DNA from: Cryptomeria japonica
Lineage: Eukaryota; Streptophyta; Pinopsida; Cupressales; Cupressaceae
Length of the DNA: 64,000 bases
Reading direction: 5' to 3'
NCBI RefSeq assembly: GCF_030272615.1
Contig: NC_081409.1
Location: 912,048,340 to 912,112,339 of the forward strand
The notes below the pieces were generated by a model, which had not been told where the DNA came from, did not search any database, and saw only the letters and a list, made by a program, of their open reading frames with translations. The position numbers were made by a program, and so were the translations under genes. Of the stretch, positions 20,421 to 30,497 are shown in pieces (position 1 is the first letter of the stretch; every line of letters begins with the position of its first letter).

Positions 20421-21670
20421 TGTAAGAACCCTTACTAACTTTGCCCTTAAATCATTGATTTCTACCCTTGGGAATTTTGTCAAACACTTGTCTTGCAAAG
20501 TCTGTACTTGCTGTTATGAGTTTTCTGTTTGTATTGTTTGGGTTTTGTACACTGCAATTAATGTTTTGAATGCCTCTAACCATGAAAGATTGACTAACAA
20601 TGTCATAGAAATGATATGCCAATTGATTTTGATGCATATAAGTAACTAAAAATAACAACTACAATTGCTTGACAAATCATCAAACACTTGGCATGCAAAC
20701 TAGAAATTATGTGGCAGCAGCATAATGAAGTTTTTATTAGTTATTCTCACACCAAATAGTTACAAAGGTATAACATGTAATTTCCAAAACTTATGACAGC
20801 AAAATTAGAGAACCTGATATGTAAAATGCTTGCTGCAAATGATGGTCTCCACTCTTCAATGGACTGCCAATTAAACACGTTCCTGCTGTAGCTACGAATA
20901 ATTTGCCACCTAAATGCCTGATTTCTTAGTACTGTAGCACGTCACTATTCACGTCACTGTAGCATTTCACTATTCACGGATTACTGTAGCGTCTACTGTA
21001 GCGCGGGTACTGTAGCAGCAATTGTATCTTGAAATGATTGCTTCAATTCTGATTTTTAATGGCTGCCAAATGAAACTGTAGGTCTGCAATTGATATATAT
21101 TCAAAAATCTGCATACCCTAGATGTCTTCCCTTCTTTTTAAAGCCCAAATAGAACTCCAGAATGAAGCTCTCCTGAAATGCCAAATTCAGTGGATATTTC
21201 ACCACCTCAAATGGTTGCAACACTGAAGAATTGTCGCTCTCCAATGGCTGACTGAATCAGAAACCCTTGGCTTCTTCTCCCAAGTTCATAACAAACAAAT
21301 ATCAATTCTCTGGATGGATGATATAAAATGAGCTCTTAAGTCCCTTTTTATTCTTTCTTATGAGAGCTCGAACACTTTCTTGGCGCCAATGTGGGATTAA
21401 AGACATATTCACACATTATAATATTAAAGTGACTTTATTATTATAAAGTTACTTTATAACTTTATAATAACATTAAAATATTTAAATAAATCACTTAAGT
21501 CACTTTTAATTAAATTAATTAAATATAAAGTCACCTTTTTTTATTTTATTTTATTTAATGACTCAATAAGAAATTAATTTAATCAATTTCTCCTTATTTC
21601 TCCACTTAGCCTTCGGAGAATGTAAAGGCTAAGAACTCCACTGAGATGCTAAAAAGGTGGGGACATTACA
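20421..21670 (-). repeat. 3' LTR of B
   Basis: Minus-strand LTR directly after the pol stop region, beginning TGTAATGTCCCCACC at 21670. Contains the ACTGTAGC/ACTATTCAC motif cluster (20930-21020) and an AT-rich fold-back tract (21415-21535, AAAGTTACTTTATAACTTTA). Matches 25127-25643 plus 28594-29343. The short frame at 20455-20649 is present in both copies and is LTR. Confidence 0.9.
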
Positions 21671-23226
21671 GTCCGCCCTTCCTGAAATTGCTTGTCCTCA
21701 AGCAACTTCAACTCCGGATGCTGCAAAATCTCCTCATTCTCCCAAGTAGCATCCTCTACTGGCAAATCCTTCCACTTCACCAAATATTCCCAGATGGTAC
21801 GTCTCCTTAAGTTCCTTTCTCTGAAATCAATGATAGCCTCTGGTATCAAAACAAGTTTTCCCTCATCATCCAGGGGTGGTAGTACTGTAGAAGGCACAAT
21901 ATGATGTTCTAGCGCCTTCTTGAGGCGTGACACATGAAAAACGTTGTGTACCTTGCTCTCTGCCGGTAAATCTAACTCATAAGCCACCTCTCCCACTTTC
22001 CTGATAATCCTAAATGGACCATAGTATCGTGGCTTAAGTTTCTCGGCACCACTCTTCTTGAGAGTGGATTGATGGTAAGGCTGCAACATAAGATACACCA
22101 TATCTCCAACCTCAAAAGTCCGCTCAGTCCTCTTCTGATCTGCATATTGCTTCTGCTGATTCTGTGCCTTAGTTATATTATCCTTGAGAGTCTTAACAAT
22201 GTCTTGACTCTCCTGTAACAAATCACCTGCACTGGGCACTCTACTGTCACTCAAAAGCAGATCCATAAAATTGGGTGCCTCATACCCATACAGGGCCATA
22301 AAGGGTGACATCTGAATAGACATGTGATAAGTGGTATTGTAGCAATACTCACAGAGATAAATCCACTTTACCCATGCCTTTTGTTGCCCTGCTATATAAT
22401 TTCTGAGATATCCCTCCACCCATTTGTTCACTATCTCCATCTGACCATCTGTCTGAGGGTGGTAGCTAGTACTCGGAGTGAGCTCTGTCGCACACAACCT
22501 GAATAGCTCCTGCCAAAAGTGACTCATAAACCTGCTGTCCCTGTCACTCACAATGCTCCGAGGTAAGCCATGTAATCTGAATATCTCCTTGAAGAACAAC
22601 TCTGCCACCTGCGTAGCAGTGTATGTAGCAGTGATTGGAAAAAAGTGTGCAAGCTTCGTAAGGCGATCCACAACCACATATATGCAGTCCCTGCCTTGGG
22701 CTCTAGGCAGTCCTGTGATGAAGTCCATAGACAAACACTCCCACTTCCTATCAGGAATCGGAAGTGGCTGAAGTAAACCGGCTGGATAGGAGTGTTCTTG
22801 CTTATTCTGTTGGCAGGTGGGACACTCCCTAACATACTGAAGTACCTCTGCTTTGAGCCCTTTCCATGTGAAGCGCTCTCTAATCTGCCGATATGTCTTG
22901 TAGAAACCAGGATGTCCTGCCATAGGTGAATCATGAAAAGATTTCAGAACCATCCTCCTCACTGCTGATCCTGGAACCAAAAATATTCGCCCTTTGTAAA
23001 TGATGAGCTCATTCACAAGGGTGTATCTGCTGTCCTGAATAGTCCCATCTATGAATCCAGCTGCCCAAGTATCCTTTGCATACTCTGCAATGATCAAGTG
23101 TCTCCAATCCTCCGATATGTCTGTCAATAAGCTCAAATGGGGCCGACGTGATAAGGCATCAGCAACTACATTCTGTGTCCCCTTAAAATATGTAATGTCA
23201 AAGTCATAGGACTGTAACTTGCTCAC
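21649..23226 (-). CDS. Element B RNase H end, integrase and chromodomain
   Basis: A 525-codon frame. It begins in the RNase H tail (KLQSYDFDITYFKGTQNVVA, DALSRRPHL), then integrase: HHCC zinc domain (FHDSPMAGHPGFYKT.. RECPTCQQNK, about residues 90-140), catalytic core with Asp in SMDFITGLP and in IVSDRDSRF and Glu in TDGQMEIVNKW (D,D35E pattern), GPY/F-type module (KPRYYGPFRIIRKVGEVAYE), FHVSRLKKAL, and a chromodomain (RRRTIWEYLVKWKDLPVEDA then TWENEEIL, about residues 470-505). It inserts element cDNA into chromosomes. A TAG just upstream (about 23227-23229) separates it from the RT frame; otherwise intact. It overlaps the first 22 bases of the 3' LTR, ending at a stop inside the LTR edge. 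Confidence 0.9.
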   Translation of the reverse strand: MSKLQSYDFDITYFKGTQNVVADALSRRPHLSLLTDISEDWRHLIIAEYAKDTWAAGFIDGTIQDSRYTLVNELIIYKGRIFLVPGSAVRRMVLKSFHDSPMAGHPGFYKTYRQIRERFTWKGLKAEVLQYVRECPTCQQNKQEHSYPAGLLQPLPIPDRKWECLSMDFITGLPRAQGRDCIYVVVDRLTKLAHFFPITATYTATQVAELFFKEIFRLHGLPRSIVSDRDSRFMSHFWQELFRLCATELTPSTSYHPQTDGQMEIVNKWVEGYLRNYIAGQQKAWVKWIYLCEYCYNTTYHMSIQMSPFMALYGYEAPNFMDLLLSDSRVPSAGDLLQESQDIVKTLKDNITKAQNQQKQYADQKRTERTFEVGDMVYLMLQPYHQSTLKKSGAEKLKPRYYGPFRIIRKVGEVAYELDLPAESKVHNVFHVSRLKKALEHHIVPSTVLPPLDDEGKLVLIPEAIIDFRERNLRRRTIWEYLVKWKDLPVEDATWENEEILQHPELKLLEDKQFQEGRTVMSPPF

Positions 23227-23232
23227 CCACTT

Positions 23233-24453
23233 CTACTGCCTATCATTGAGATCTCGCTGCCCCAAAAAGTATTTTAGGCTATTATGGTCGGTTTTGATAG
23301 AAAATTTGCTACCTACCAAATATTGCCTGAATTTAGCCAAAGCATGCATAATAGCTAACATCTCCTTATCATAAATGCTGAAGCTCCGCTCTGGCCCTCT
23401 CAATTTCCTGCTCTCATAAGCAATAGGGTGCTTCTCCTGCATAAGCACCGCTCCAATGCCCTCCTCGGAAGCATCACAGTGTAGCTCAAAAGGTTTGCTG
23501 AAATCTGGTAATGCTAACACTGGACAAGAAGTCATCAACTCCTTAAATTTCTCAAAACACTCCTGTGCCTCAGGAGTCCACAAGAAAGCTCCCTTTCTCA
23601 TCAAATCTGTCAAGGGTGCTGCATGCCTAGAATATCCATCCACAAACCTCCTGTAGAAACCACATAATCCCAGAAAGCCCCTCAATTGTGTAAGGTTCAC
23701 CGGTGAAGGCCACTCCACAATGGCACGAATCTTTTCAGGATCCATGCATACGCCCTCTGCACTGATGATGTGACCCAAGTACAACAACTCTGTCATGCCC
23801 GAATCACACTTCAACTCCTTTGCATACAAGGACTCTCTGCCCAATATATCCAACACCGTGTCAAGGTGAACCAAGTGCTCCTCCCAAGATCTACTGTACA
23901 CCAAGATATCATCGAAGAAGACAAGAACAAATTTCCTCAATTGAAGATGGAAAACCCGATTCATTGTTGCCTGAAAAGTAGCAGGTGCGTTAGTTAGCCC
24001 AAATGGCATAACTACAAACTCAAAATGGCCACAATGACATCTAAAGGCTGTCTTCTCAATGTCCTGCTCTCTAACTCTAATCTGGTGATAACCTGATCTC
24101 AAATCTATCTTCGAGAAGAAGCAAGCTCCATGAAGCTCATCTATCAACTCATCGATCCTAGGAATGGGGTACCTGTTTTTAATTGTCTTCCTATTAAGCA
24201 CCCTGTAATCAATGCACATCCTCAATGTCCCATCCTTCTTCTTCACTAAGACCACTGAAGAAGCGAAAGGAGACTTACTTGGTCTAATGTGGCCCATAGC
24301 AAGTAACTCCTTTACGGTTTTCTCAATTTCATCCTTCAACCTCTTCGGATGCCTGTAAGGTGTAATCATGATGGGTTTAGCCCCCTCCTCTAGCTCAATG
24401 ATGTGCTCAATACCCCTATCTGGTGGTCTACCTGGTGGAATGTCACTGAACAC
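23233..24453 (-). CDS. Element B reverse transcriptase and RNase H
   Basis: A 406-codon frame with the full RT set: [69 protein letters not shown] and catalytic FFDD at about residues 179-182 (FFDDILVYS). The connection region follows ([20 protein letters not shown]), then RNase H ([18 protein letters not shown] with catalytic Asp, [20 protein letters not shown] with Glu, [11 protein letters not shown]). It ends at an in-frame TAG where homologues have Gln before KW, so the stop looks like a single C-to-T change. It would read through into integrase if intact. The chosen Met is internal; the true polyprotein starts upstream. Confidence 0.92.
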   Translation of the reverse strand: MFSDIPPGRPPDRGIEHIIELEEGAKPIMITPYRHPKRLKDEIEKTVKELLAMGHIRPSKSPFASSVVLVKKKDGTLRMCIDYRVLNRKTIKNRYPIPRIDELIDELHGACFFSKIDLRSGYHQIRVREQDIEKTAFRCHCGHFEFVVMPFGLTNAPATFQATMNRVFHLQLRKFVLVFFDDILVYSRSWEEHLVHLDTVLDILGRESLYAKELKCDSGMTELLYLGHIISAEGVCMDPEKIRAIVEWPSPVNLTQLRGFLGLCGFYRRFVDGYSRHAAPLTDLMRKGAFLWTPEAQECFEKFKELMTSCPVLALPDFSKPFELHCDASEEGIGAVLMQEKHPIAYESRKLRGPERSFSIYDKEMLAIMHALAKFRQYLVGSKFSIKTDHNSLKYFLGQRDLNDRQ

Positions 24454-24555
24454 CTTAGAGTGTTTAACTCTAAGCTCCTGAATATTAGGAGGATATTCAA
24501 TCTTCTGCTGTCCCTCCTATGATGGCATCAACATGCACTCTGCTGCCCACTCTAC

Positions 24556-25080
24556 CTAATCATGTTGAATCAATCTAGCCATCCTCCGAAAAGAAACCAT
24601 CCTGAGATCACTGTCCCTGATTGCCTTAAGAATATGTGTCTTCCCATTCACTTTAAACCTCATCTCCATCTCCTTGAGGTTAAGAGTGAACTCCCCAATA
24701 TCATGCAACCAACTCATCCCAAGGACTATATCTGTATCTCCCATAGGCACAACATAGAAATCTGCCTTAAAGTCATAATTATTAACTTTCAATGGGAGTC
24801 CAGTGATCTTACGATCACATTTGAGGACATAGCCATCAGCTACCCTCACTCTAATTCCCCCAAACTCCTCTGTTTGTATGCCACGCTTCTCCACCATCCT
24901 AGCATCAATGAAATTATGAGTGGCACCTCTATCAACCAAAGTTATGACTCGCTGTCCAGCAAGCACTCCTCTCATCTGGAATGACCCTTCCTGCCTAATA
25001 CTTGTGAGACGAGCTTCCCTGTCAAACAAAGCTCGCCTGCAAGTGTAATATCTGTGAGAGCCAACCTCAGGCGGCTGCAT
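24556..25080 (-). CDS. Element B protease fused to a short gag N-terminal remnant
   Basis: Starts at ATG 25080 (MQPPEVGSHRYYTCRRALFD), 34 bases after the PBS, matching the gag N-terminus of G (RYYTHRR), then passes directly into protease: TLVDRGATHNFIDARMVEKR with D-R-G in place of the usual D-T/S-G, VRVADGYVLKCDRKI and the typical DIVLGMSWLHDIGEFTLNL. The capsid and zinc-knuckle parts of gag (about 1.3 kb in A and G) are deleted. The Arg in the active-site triplet should abolish catalysis. It ends at TAG (HD-stop-VEWAAEC); a second TAG follows near 24520, then the RT frame. The stop position matches that in A. Confidence 0.85.
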   Translation of the reverse strand: MQPPEVGSHRYYTCRRALFDREARLTSIRQEGSFQMRGVLAGQRVITLVDRGATHNFIDARMVEKRGIQTEEFGGIRVRVADGYVLKCDRKITGLPLKVNNYDFKADFYVVPMGDTDIVLGMSWLHDIGEFTLNLKEMEMRFKVNGKTHILKAIRDSDLRMVSFRRMARLIQHD

Positions 25081-25113
25081 GTGATTGCTAAACCCTCAGG
25101 ATGGCAGGATTTA

Positions 25114-25125
25114 GCTCTGATACCA
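25114..25125 (-). other. Primer binding site of element B
   Basis: Minus-strand TGGTATCAGAGC, one base after the LTR terminus TTCTTACA. Initiator tRNA-Met type, as in A and G. Confidence 0.92.
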
Positions 25126-26019
25126 ATGTAAGAACCCTTACTAACTTTGCCCTTAAATCATTGATTTCTACCCTTGGGAATTTTGTCAAACACTTGTCTT
25201 GCAAAGTCTGTACTTGCTGTTATGAGTTTTCTGTTTGTATTGTTTGGGTCTTGTACACTGCAATTAATGTTTTGAATGCCTCTAACCATGAAAGATTGAC
25301 TAACAATGTCATAGAAATGATATGCCAATTGATTTTGATGCATATAAGTAACTAAAAATAACAACTATAGCTGCTTGACAAATCATCAAACACTTGGCAT
25401 GCAAACTAGAAATTATGTGGCAGCAGCATAATGAAGTTTTTATTAGTTATTCTCACACCAAATAGTTACAAAGGTATAACATGTAATTTCCAAAACTTAT
25501 GACAGCAAAATTAGAGAACCTGATATGTAAAATGCTTGCTGCAAATGATGGTCTCCACTCTTCAATGGACTGCCAATTAAACACGTTCCTGCTGTAGCTA
25601 CGAATAATTTGCCAATTAAATACCTGATTTCTTAGTACTGTAGTGTTGTGCGAATCGCACACCCATCCCCGTCTTGGACAGGGACCCCCAATTGGTACCT
25701 TTCTGTCCTGATCCTGAAATTTGGCTAAGTCTGGAATTCCCTGATCCTGAAATTTGGCTAACTCTGAAAACTGAGGAAACCTCCAAAAACTAGAATTTGC
25801 AATATAACTCCTGGAGGGCCGAAACCACTCTCAAACATCCTGAAAGTATATATGGAATATAACTTAAAGTATAAGAAAGGAGAAAGACATATGGAAATGT
25901 CACTTATACTTAGATGTTATATTCCATTAAATGATCTTCCGGGGAGATCTGGGCAAACTTGCCCAAGTGCCCAAGCTCGCACTTCTTGAGGAAACGTTTA
26001 AAATCGCCCAAAATGCCCA

Positions 26020-26845
26020 ATTTCGGACCCTGGGGCCAAAATGTGAAAAAGTTCAAAAGTTGCGAAAATGCCCCAGAGGTCCGAAAATCACTTAAGTTGT
26101 CCAATTTCGGACCCTAGGCCAAAAAGTGAAAAATTTGATAAAACTGGCAGGAGGTCCGAAAAAGTGAAATGTTGCAAACGTGCCTTCAGGTCCGAATTTC
26201 ACTTAAAGCACCAATTTCGGACCCTAGGGCCGAAATTCGAAGTTTCTTCTAAATTTCCAAATGCGTTTTTAGGTTCCAAAAGTGAAAACGCGATTTTGCG
26301 AAATATGTTACAAGGTCCGAAAACCACTTAAGCGCCCTCATTTTCGGACCCTCGGAGGTAAATGGAAAGTGCGTCGAGTTTAGGAAACACAAAAAAAAAA
26401 AACGCGTTTTAGATCCGAAATTTACCAAAAGCGCTTCAAGCCCTGAAAATCGTTTAAAGTGTCCATTTTCGGAACCATGGGGCGAAATCGAAAAAAAGGT
26501 ATAAAGGTGCGAAATCCTACAAAGCTCCTCCAGATCCGAAGTTTGCCTTGGACACCCATTTTCGGACCCCAGCCCCGAAATTTTAAAACTCAGAAATTTG
26601 TAAAACACCTTCAAACTCCAATTTTGTAAACATGTTTAGGTCCGAAGTTCACTTATTTTGCAAAAGGTGGTTTAGCTCCGAAAATGAGAGTTCACCAAAA
26701 ACGTGAAGTCCCATTTTTGGACCCTAGGGGCGAAATGTTTGAAAATCGCGATTTGCGAAATATATGTAAGCTCCGAAATTTGCAAAAGGATGGCAAGGTC
26801 CGAAATTCGCCTTAAGTCCTCAGACTTCGGACCCATGAGCCAAAA
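26020..26845 (+). repeat. Array of about 8 TTTCGGACCC..GGGCCGAAA hairpins in E
   Basis: Imperfect inverted repeats with a TTTCGG(A)CCC arm and a GGG(C)CGAAA arm around TA, near 26020, 26104, 26213, 26340, 26463, 26561, 26713 and 26826 (spacing 84-152 bp). Arms vary (for example TTTCGGACCCCAGCCCCGAA at 26562). Separate AGGTCCGAAA words lie between them. Position in the LTR corresponds to the CGCTCCTGTCCC arrays of the giant LTRs. Confidence 0.7.
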
Positions 26846-27745
26846 GTGAAAGGTTTTGAAAATTCAAAAGTTCAAATGCTCCAAATTTGCAAAAACGCCA
26901 AAGGGTCCGAAATTTTTTGCAAATTTCAAAAGGTGCCCTCCGTTCTCCGAAATTTACCAGAAAAGCATGAGAGTTAGAGTTTTAAAATTTGCAGAAGTTC
27001 TCCAAACCTCCAGAATCGCGCCATAAACCCATTTAAAACATCCAAGACTCCAAAGGTAAAATACGCAGAAATAAAAAACCAAGGATCAGATTTCACAATC
27101 GAAGAGAAAGAGAAGCATTTTCAAGATACATCCCGCAAAGAGCTTCTCAAGCCAGACGTCGTAACTAAATTTAATGTTTGTTAAAATTAAATTATTTAAT
27201 TTTTTCAAATTAATTTAATGAAATGAAGTTGGTTGATCGCAGGACGTCATCGAAGAACCAGGAGAAAGACCTGAAAATGCAAATCAAAGAAGGATCGCAA
27301 TTCAAGGCCAGGCGCTGAAGATTGGAAAAGAAAAGATGCAGGAGCGCAAGAGCAACCAAACATTGGGAACCGTGCCGCTGAACAAAGATGAAGTCCACCA
27401 CCAGGACCACAAACCAAAGAACACTCTGAATGCTGCAAGTTTATGCATTCTCAGAAGGCACACAGTTGGATTTAAATCCAAAAAATTCAGTCTTAAAGCT
27501 GAAACTACTTTATTGCAAACTGCCTATGGGTCCCGTGCAAGATATTTTTGTGGATAACTATTCCCAACCACCAAGAAGATTGGATAGACCTGAATTAAAG
27601 CCAAATAGTGGCAGGTAGTTGAGATAGTTGCTGGTTGGATAACTGAGAATTAATTAGGCATGGGTCAGGGCTGTCAGCTTCTGGAAGACAGATCAGGACC
27701 CTTGGATGCAGTCCATCCTGGCCTCTGATTCAAAATTGTAATATC

Positions 27746-27753
27746 TATAAAAG
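27746..27753 (+). promoter_or_regulatory. TATA box of solo LTR E
   Basis: TATAAAAG about 850 bp before the LTR 3' end, the same relative place as TATATAAG in the giant LTRs. Marks the probable U3/R boundary region; activity not shown. Confidence 0.55.
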
Positions 27754-28383
27754 GCAGAGGCCTTTCTTCTGTAAAGGGTTAGATAGTTAGATTGTTAGAG
27801 ATTGAGAGATTGTTAGAGATTGAGAAATTGCTAGATAGTTAGATTTTAGAGTTAGAATAGGTTAGATCTTAGCAGTAGCATAGAGATGTTGCAGAAATTG
27901 TTGTAATAGGCAGATGAGATCAATATATCAACATTGATTTGGTGTTTATTGTCTTGTTTTCATCCTGTTTGCATGGTTTCCTTCAGCATTTTAGATAGAT
28001 CTTTATGTTTTGGGTGTGCAGGTATTTGATAGATTCGGGCTCATACCACTGAGGATATGCTGATTGTATATCCTTTTGTGTGGTTAACTTGAGCCTTCGA
28101 TTGTGCTTAGTTCAATTGCAGGTGTCCGTCCGAGCTGCGCCAGAATTGGGTGCTTAGCCGTGCGTCTCCAATCTGAAAATCTTCCAAGTTCCTTTGAAGA
28201 TTGCACCGTTCCTGCAAGGTTGTGAGCCATTCTGGCCAAGCAGGAATTGGTTATGTTGAATCTGTCTACCCGCATACCCGTGTTGTTAGTTTTAGATCTC
28301 CTAAACCTTTCCTTTTGCTCTTTATTGCGTAATTCGAGAATCACAGCAGACTAGCTTGTTGCCAGTTAAACGTAAGTCCCCCT

Positions 28384-28404
28384 TGTGTTTCCAGCATAAA
28401 CACA
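28384..28404 (+). other. Conserved 3' LTR hairpin in E
   Basis: Stem TGTGTTT / AAACACA around loop CCAGCAT, just after GTAAGTCCCCC. The giant LTRs have TGTGATT / AATCACA with the loop CCAGCA(A) at the same place, a paired substitution. Confidence 0.65.
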
Positions 28405-29343
28405 TCAAGCCACTGAGAGATCCCGCAGTCAAGACCTGACAAAAGAAACCTTGAGGTAGTCTCCTTTGATCAAACTTAGAAAACAGCATTAGAGACTTCC
28501 TTATCTCAAGAGAGAGTAGGATAATCAGTCGGCTATTCTATTCTGCGTTGGCCGTATGGAGTTTGCCGCAATGCGATTTCAGACACGTCAACATGTAGCA
28601 CGTCACTATTCATGCCACTGTAGCGTTTCACTATTCATGGATTACTGTAGCGCGAGTACTGTAGCGTCTACTGTAGCGCGGGTACTGTAGCAGCAATTGT
28701 ATCTTGAAATGATTGCTTCAATTCTGATTTTTAATGGCTGCCAAATGAAACTGTAGGTCTGCAATTGATATATATTCGAAAATCTGCATACCCTAGATGT
28801 CTTCCCTTCTTTTTAAAGCCCAAATAGAACTCCAGAATGAAGCTCTCCTGAAATGCCAAATTCAGTGGATATTTCACCACCTCAAATGGTTGCAACACTG
28901 AAGAATTGTCGCTCTCCAATGGCTGACTGAATCAGAAACCCTTGGCTTCTTCTCCCAAGTTCATAACAAACAAATATCAATTCTCTGGATGGATGATATA
29001 AAATGAGCTCTTAAGTCCCTTTTTATTCTTTCTTATGAGAGCTTGAACACTTTCTTGGCCAATGTGGGATTAAAGACATATTCACACATTATAATATTAA
29101 AGTGACTTTATTATTATAAAGTTACTTTATAACTTTATAATAACATTAAAATATTTAAATAAATCACTTAAGTCACTTTTAATTAAATTAATTAAATATA
29201 AAGTCACCTTTTTTTATTTTATTTTATTTAATGACTTAATAAGAAATTAATTTAATCAATTTCTCCTTATTTCTCCACTTAGCCTTCGGAGAATGTAAAG
29301 GCTAAGAACTCCACTGAGATGCTAAAAAGGTGGGGACATTACA

Positions 29344-30497
29344 TGGATAGATCATTTTTGGGTGAAGTTTTTGAAGCGTTTGATTCAATTTCAGTGTGGT
29401 TTTGGAGTGTCTTGTTTGTTGCTGTGATTTTTGGAGTTGTTGGACGTGGTGGCTGAAGCAATCTTCTATTCATATCTCCCTGCCTATTGATCATATCATT
29501 TTGGGTATTGGCTCTATCCATCTGTACTCCCTGGTCAATAAAACTCATCAATTTGCAGATTGGGAAGTGGTGATTCTAATTTTTAGTTGCAAATCAAAAT
29601 TTACAGCAAGGCTGTACCATTTGAAAGGTGCCTTGGTTTGCGTGCATCATATTTGAAGCTTCAAAGTTGCTGGTTAGAGGTTTGGGATTGATCGCCTATT
29701 ATATATATTTCATTTAAATTTGATTTAGTGTGATTCAGTGTTAATTTGAGTGAGTTGTGAGCTCTTTGGTGTTGCCGGGTGTGGCTGGTTCTGCGTGTTA
29801 TTGATTTTCAAATTCAGAACAAGAAGTAGTGTTTATGTTGTGTGATTTTGATAGTGGATTGCTTGAGATCTGCAATTAGCTTCTTATCTAATCTAATATC
29901 TCTATTTTGTAAGATTGCTTTAGTAGTACTGATCAATCATTCTTGTTGCATCTTACTTGTAATTCCCACTGTGCAAGTGGAAGAGGATGGCCTGGCCGCC
30001 TTCTATGTTTGTAATCAGGAAATAATGTAAGTCCTTTCGCTGAAATACTGCGGTAGAGTTGATTTGTTGTAATAAGTCATCTCGCTGAAATACTGCGGTT
30101 GATTTGATTTTGTTGTATTAAGTCCTCCCACTGAAATATTGTGGTTGAGTTGATTTTGTTGTATAAGTCCTCCCGCTGAAATACGGCGGTAGAGTTGATT
30201 TGTTTTGTGTGCTAGTGTTTCTCCTTGGCTGGTTTACCGCCAAGTCTTTTGTTTCTCTATCCCGCTGAAAACTGGAAGGGGCTGGCTTGTCGCCCATCTT
30301 GTAATCGATTTCAATTTTCAAGCTCCTAACGATCCCCTCAGCACTGTATGCTCTCACCCTCCCAAGTTGGGCTCTTAGTGATCAGAAAGTGGAGGGTTAC
30401 CTTCAGCAGTATTGAGATTATCTTTCCTAACCTTAACGGGTGCATTGTAGTGTTTATTGTGTTTAAAAATTAAAAAAAAATTAAGGGGAATATTACA
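29344..30497 (+). repeat. 3' LTR of A, right part
   Basis: 29344-29348 is the TGGAT duplicate; from there the sequence matches 13470-14608, including the tandem hairpin units (about 30031-30205) and terminal GGGGAATATTACA. Frames such as 29396-29656 equal those in the 5' LTR. Confidence 0.9.

Larger units (their letters stand above)
25644..28593 (+). mobile_element. Solo LTR E (2,950 bp), relative of the giant LTRs
   Basis: Begins TGTTGTGCGAATCGCACAC, ends CACGTCAACA, flanked by a perfect TSD TGTAG (25639-25643, 28594-28598). Terminal bases, two opening hairpins and the 3' GTAAGTCCCC-hairpin region are shared with the giant LTRs (47348, 31520, 30575), but the interior array has a different motif. 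TATA box TATAAAAG at 27746-27753, followed by TTAGAGATTGAGA-type short repeats (27786-27870). No PBS, PPT or coding domain, so it is a solo LTR left by LTR-LTR recombination. Plus frames such as 26068-26331 follow the array. Confidence 0.9.
20421..29343 (-). mobile_element. Ty3/gypsy chromovirus B, full-length but nearly gag-less
   Basis: Terminal TGTAATGTCCCC (minus strand, 29343) and TTCTTACA (20421), flanked by a perfect TSD TGGAT (20416-20420, 29344-29348). 3' LTR 20421-21670 (1,250 bp), internal region 21671-25126 (3,456 bp), PBS 25114-25125, 5' LTR 25127-29343 including solo LTR E. The two LTRs differ at only scattered bases by eye, so insertion is more recent than A. The internal region goes almost straight from PBS to protease, leaving about 20 gag-like codons. 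Pol is open except for three in-frame stops. It could only have moved with Gag supplied in trans. Confidence 0.92.
25127..29343 (-). repeat. 5' LTR of B, split by solo LTR E
   Basis: 25127-25643 and 28594-29343 together give about 1,262 bp matching the 3' LTR at 20421-21670. The interruption lies in the ACTGTAGC cluster, with TGTAG duplicated at the junctions. Short frames at 25101-25355 and 28731-28919 repeat those in the other LTR copy. Confidence 0.92.
7789..30497 (+). mobile_element. Ty3/gypsy chromovirus A, full span with nested insertions
   Basis: The left end TGTAATGTCCCC (7789) and right end GGGGAATATTACA (30497) are LTR termini, flanked by GAAAC (7784-7788) and AAAAC (30498-30502), a TSD with one mismatch. 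Inside are a 5' LTR (7789-8680 plus 13311-14608) interrupted by a rearranged segment, a PBS, gag-pol, and a 3' LTR (19454-20420 plus 29344-30497) split by element B. Without insertions the LTRs are about 2.1 kb each and the internal region about 4.8 kb. Stops and frameshifts throughout pol show it is an old inactive copy. Confidence 0.85.
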
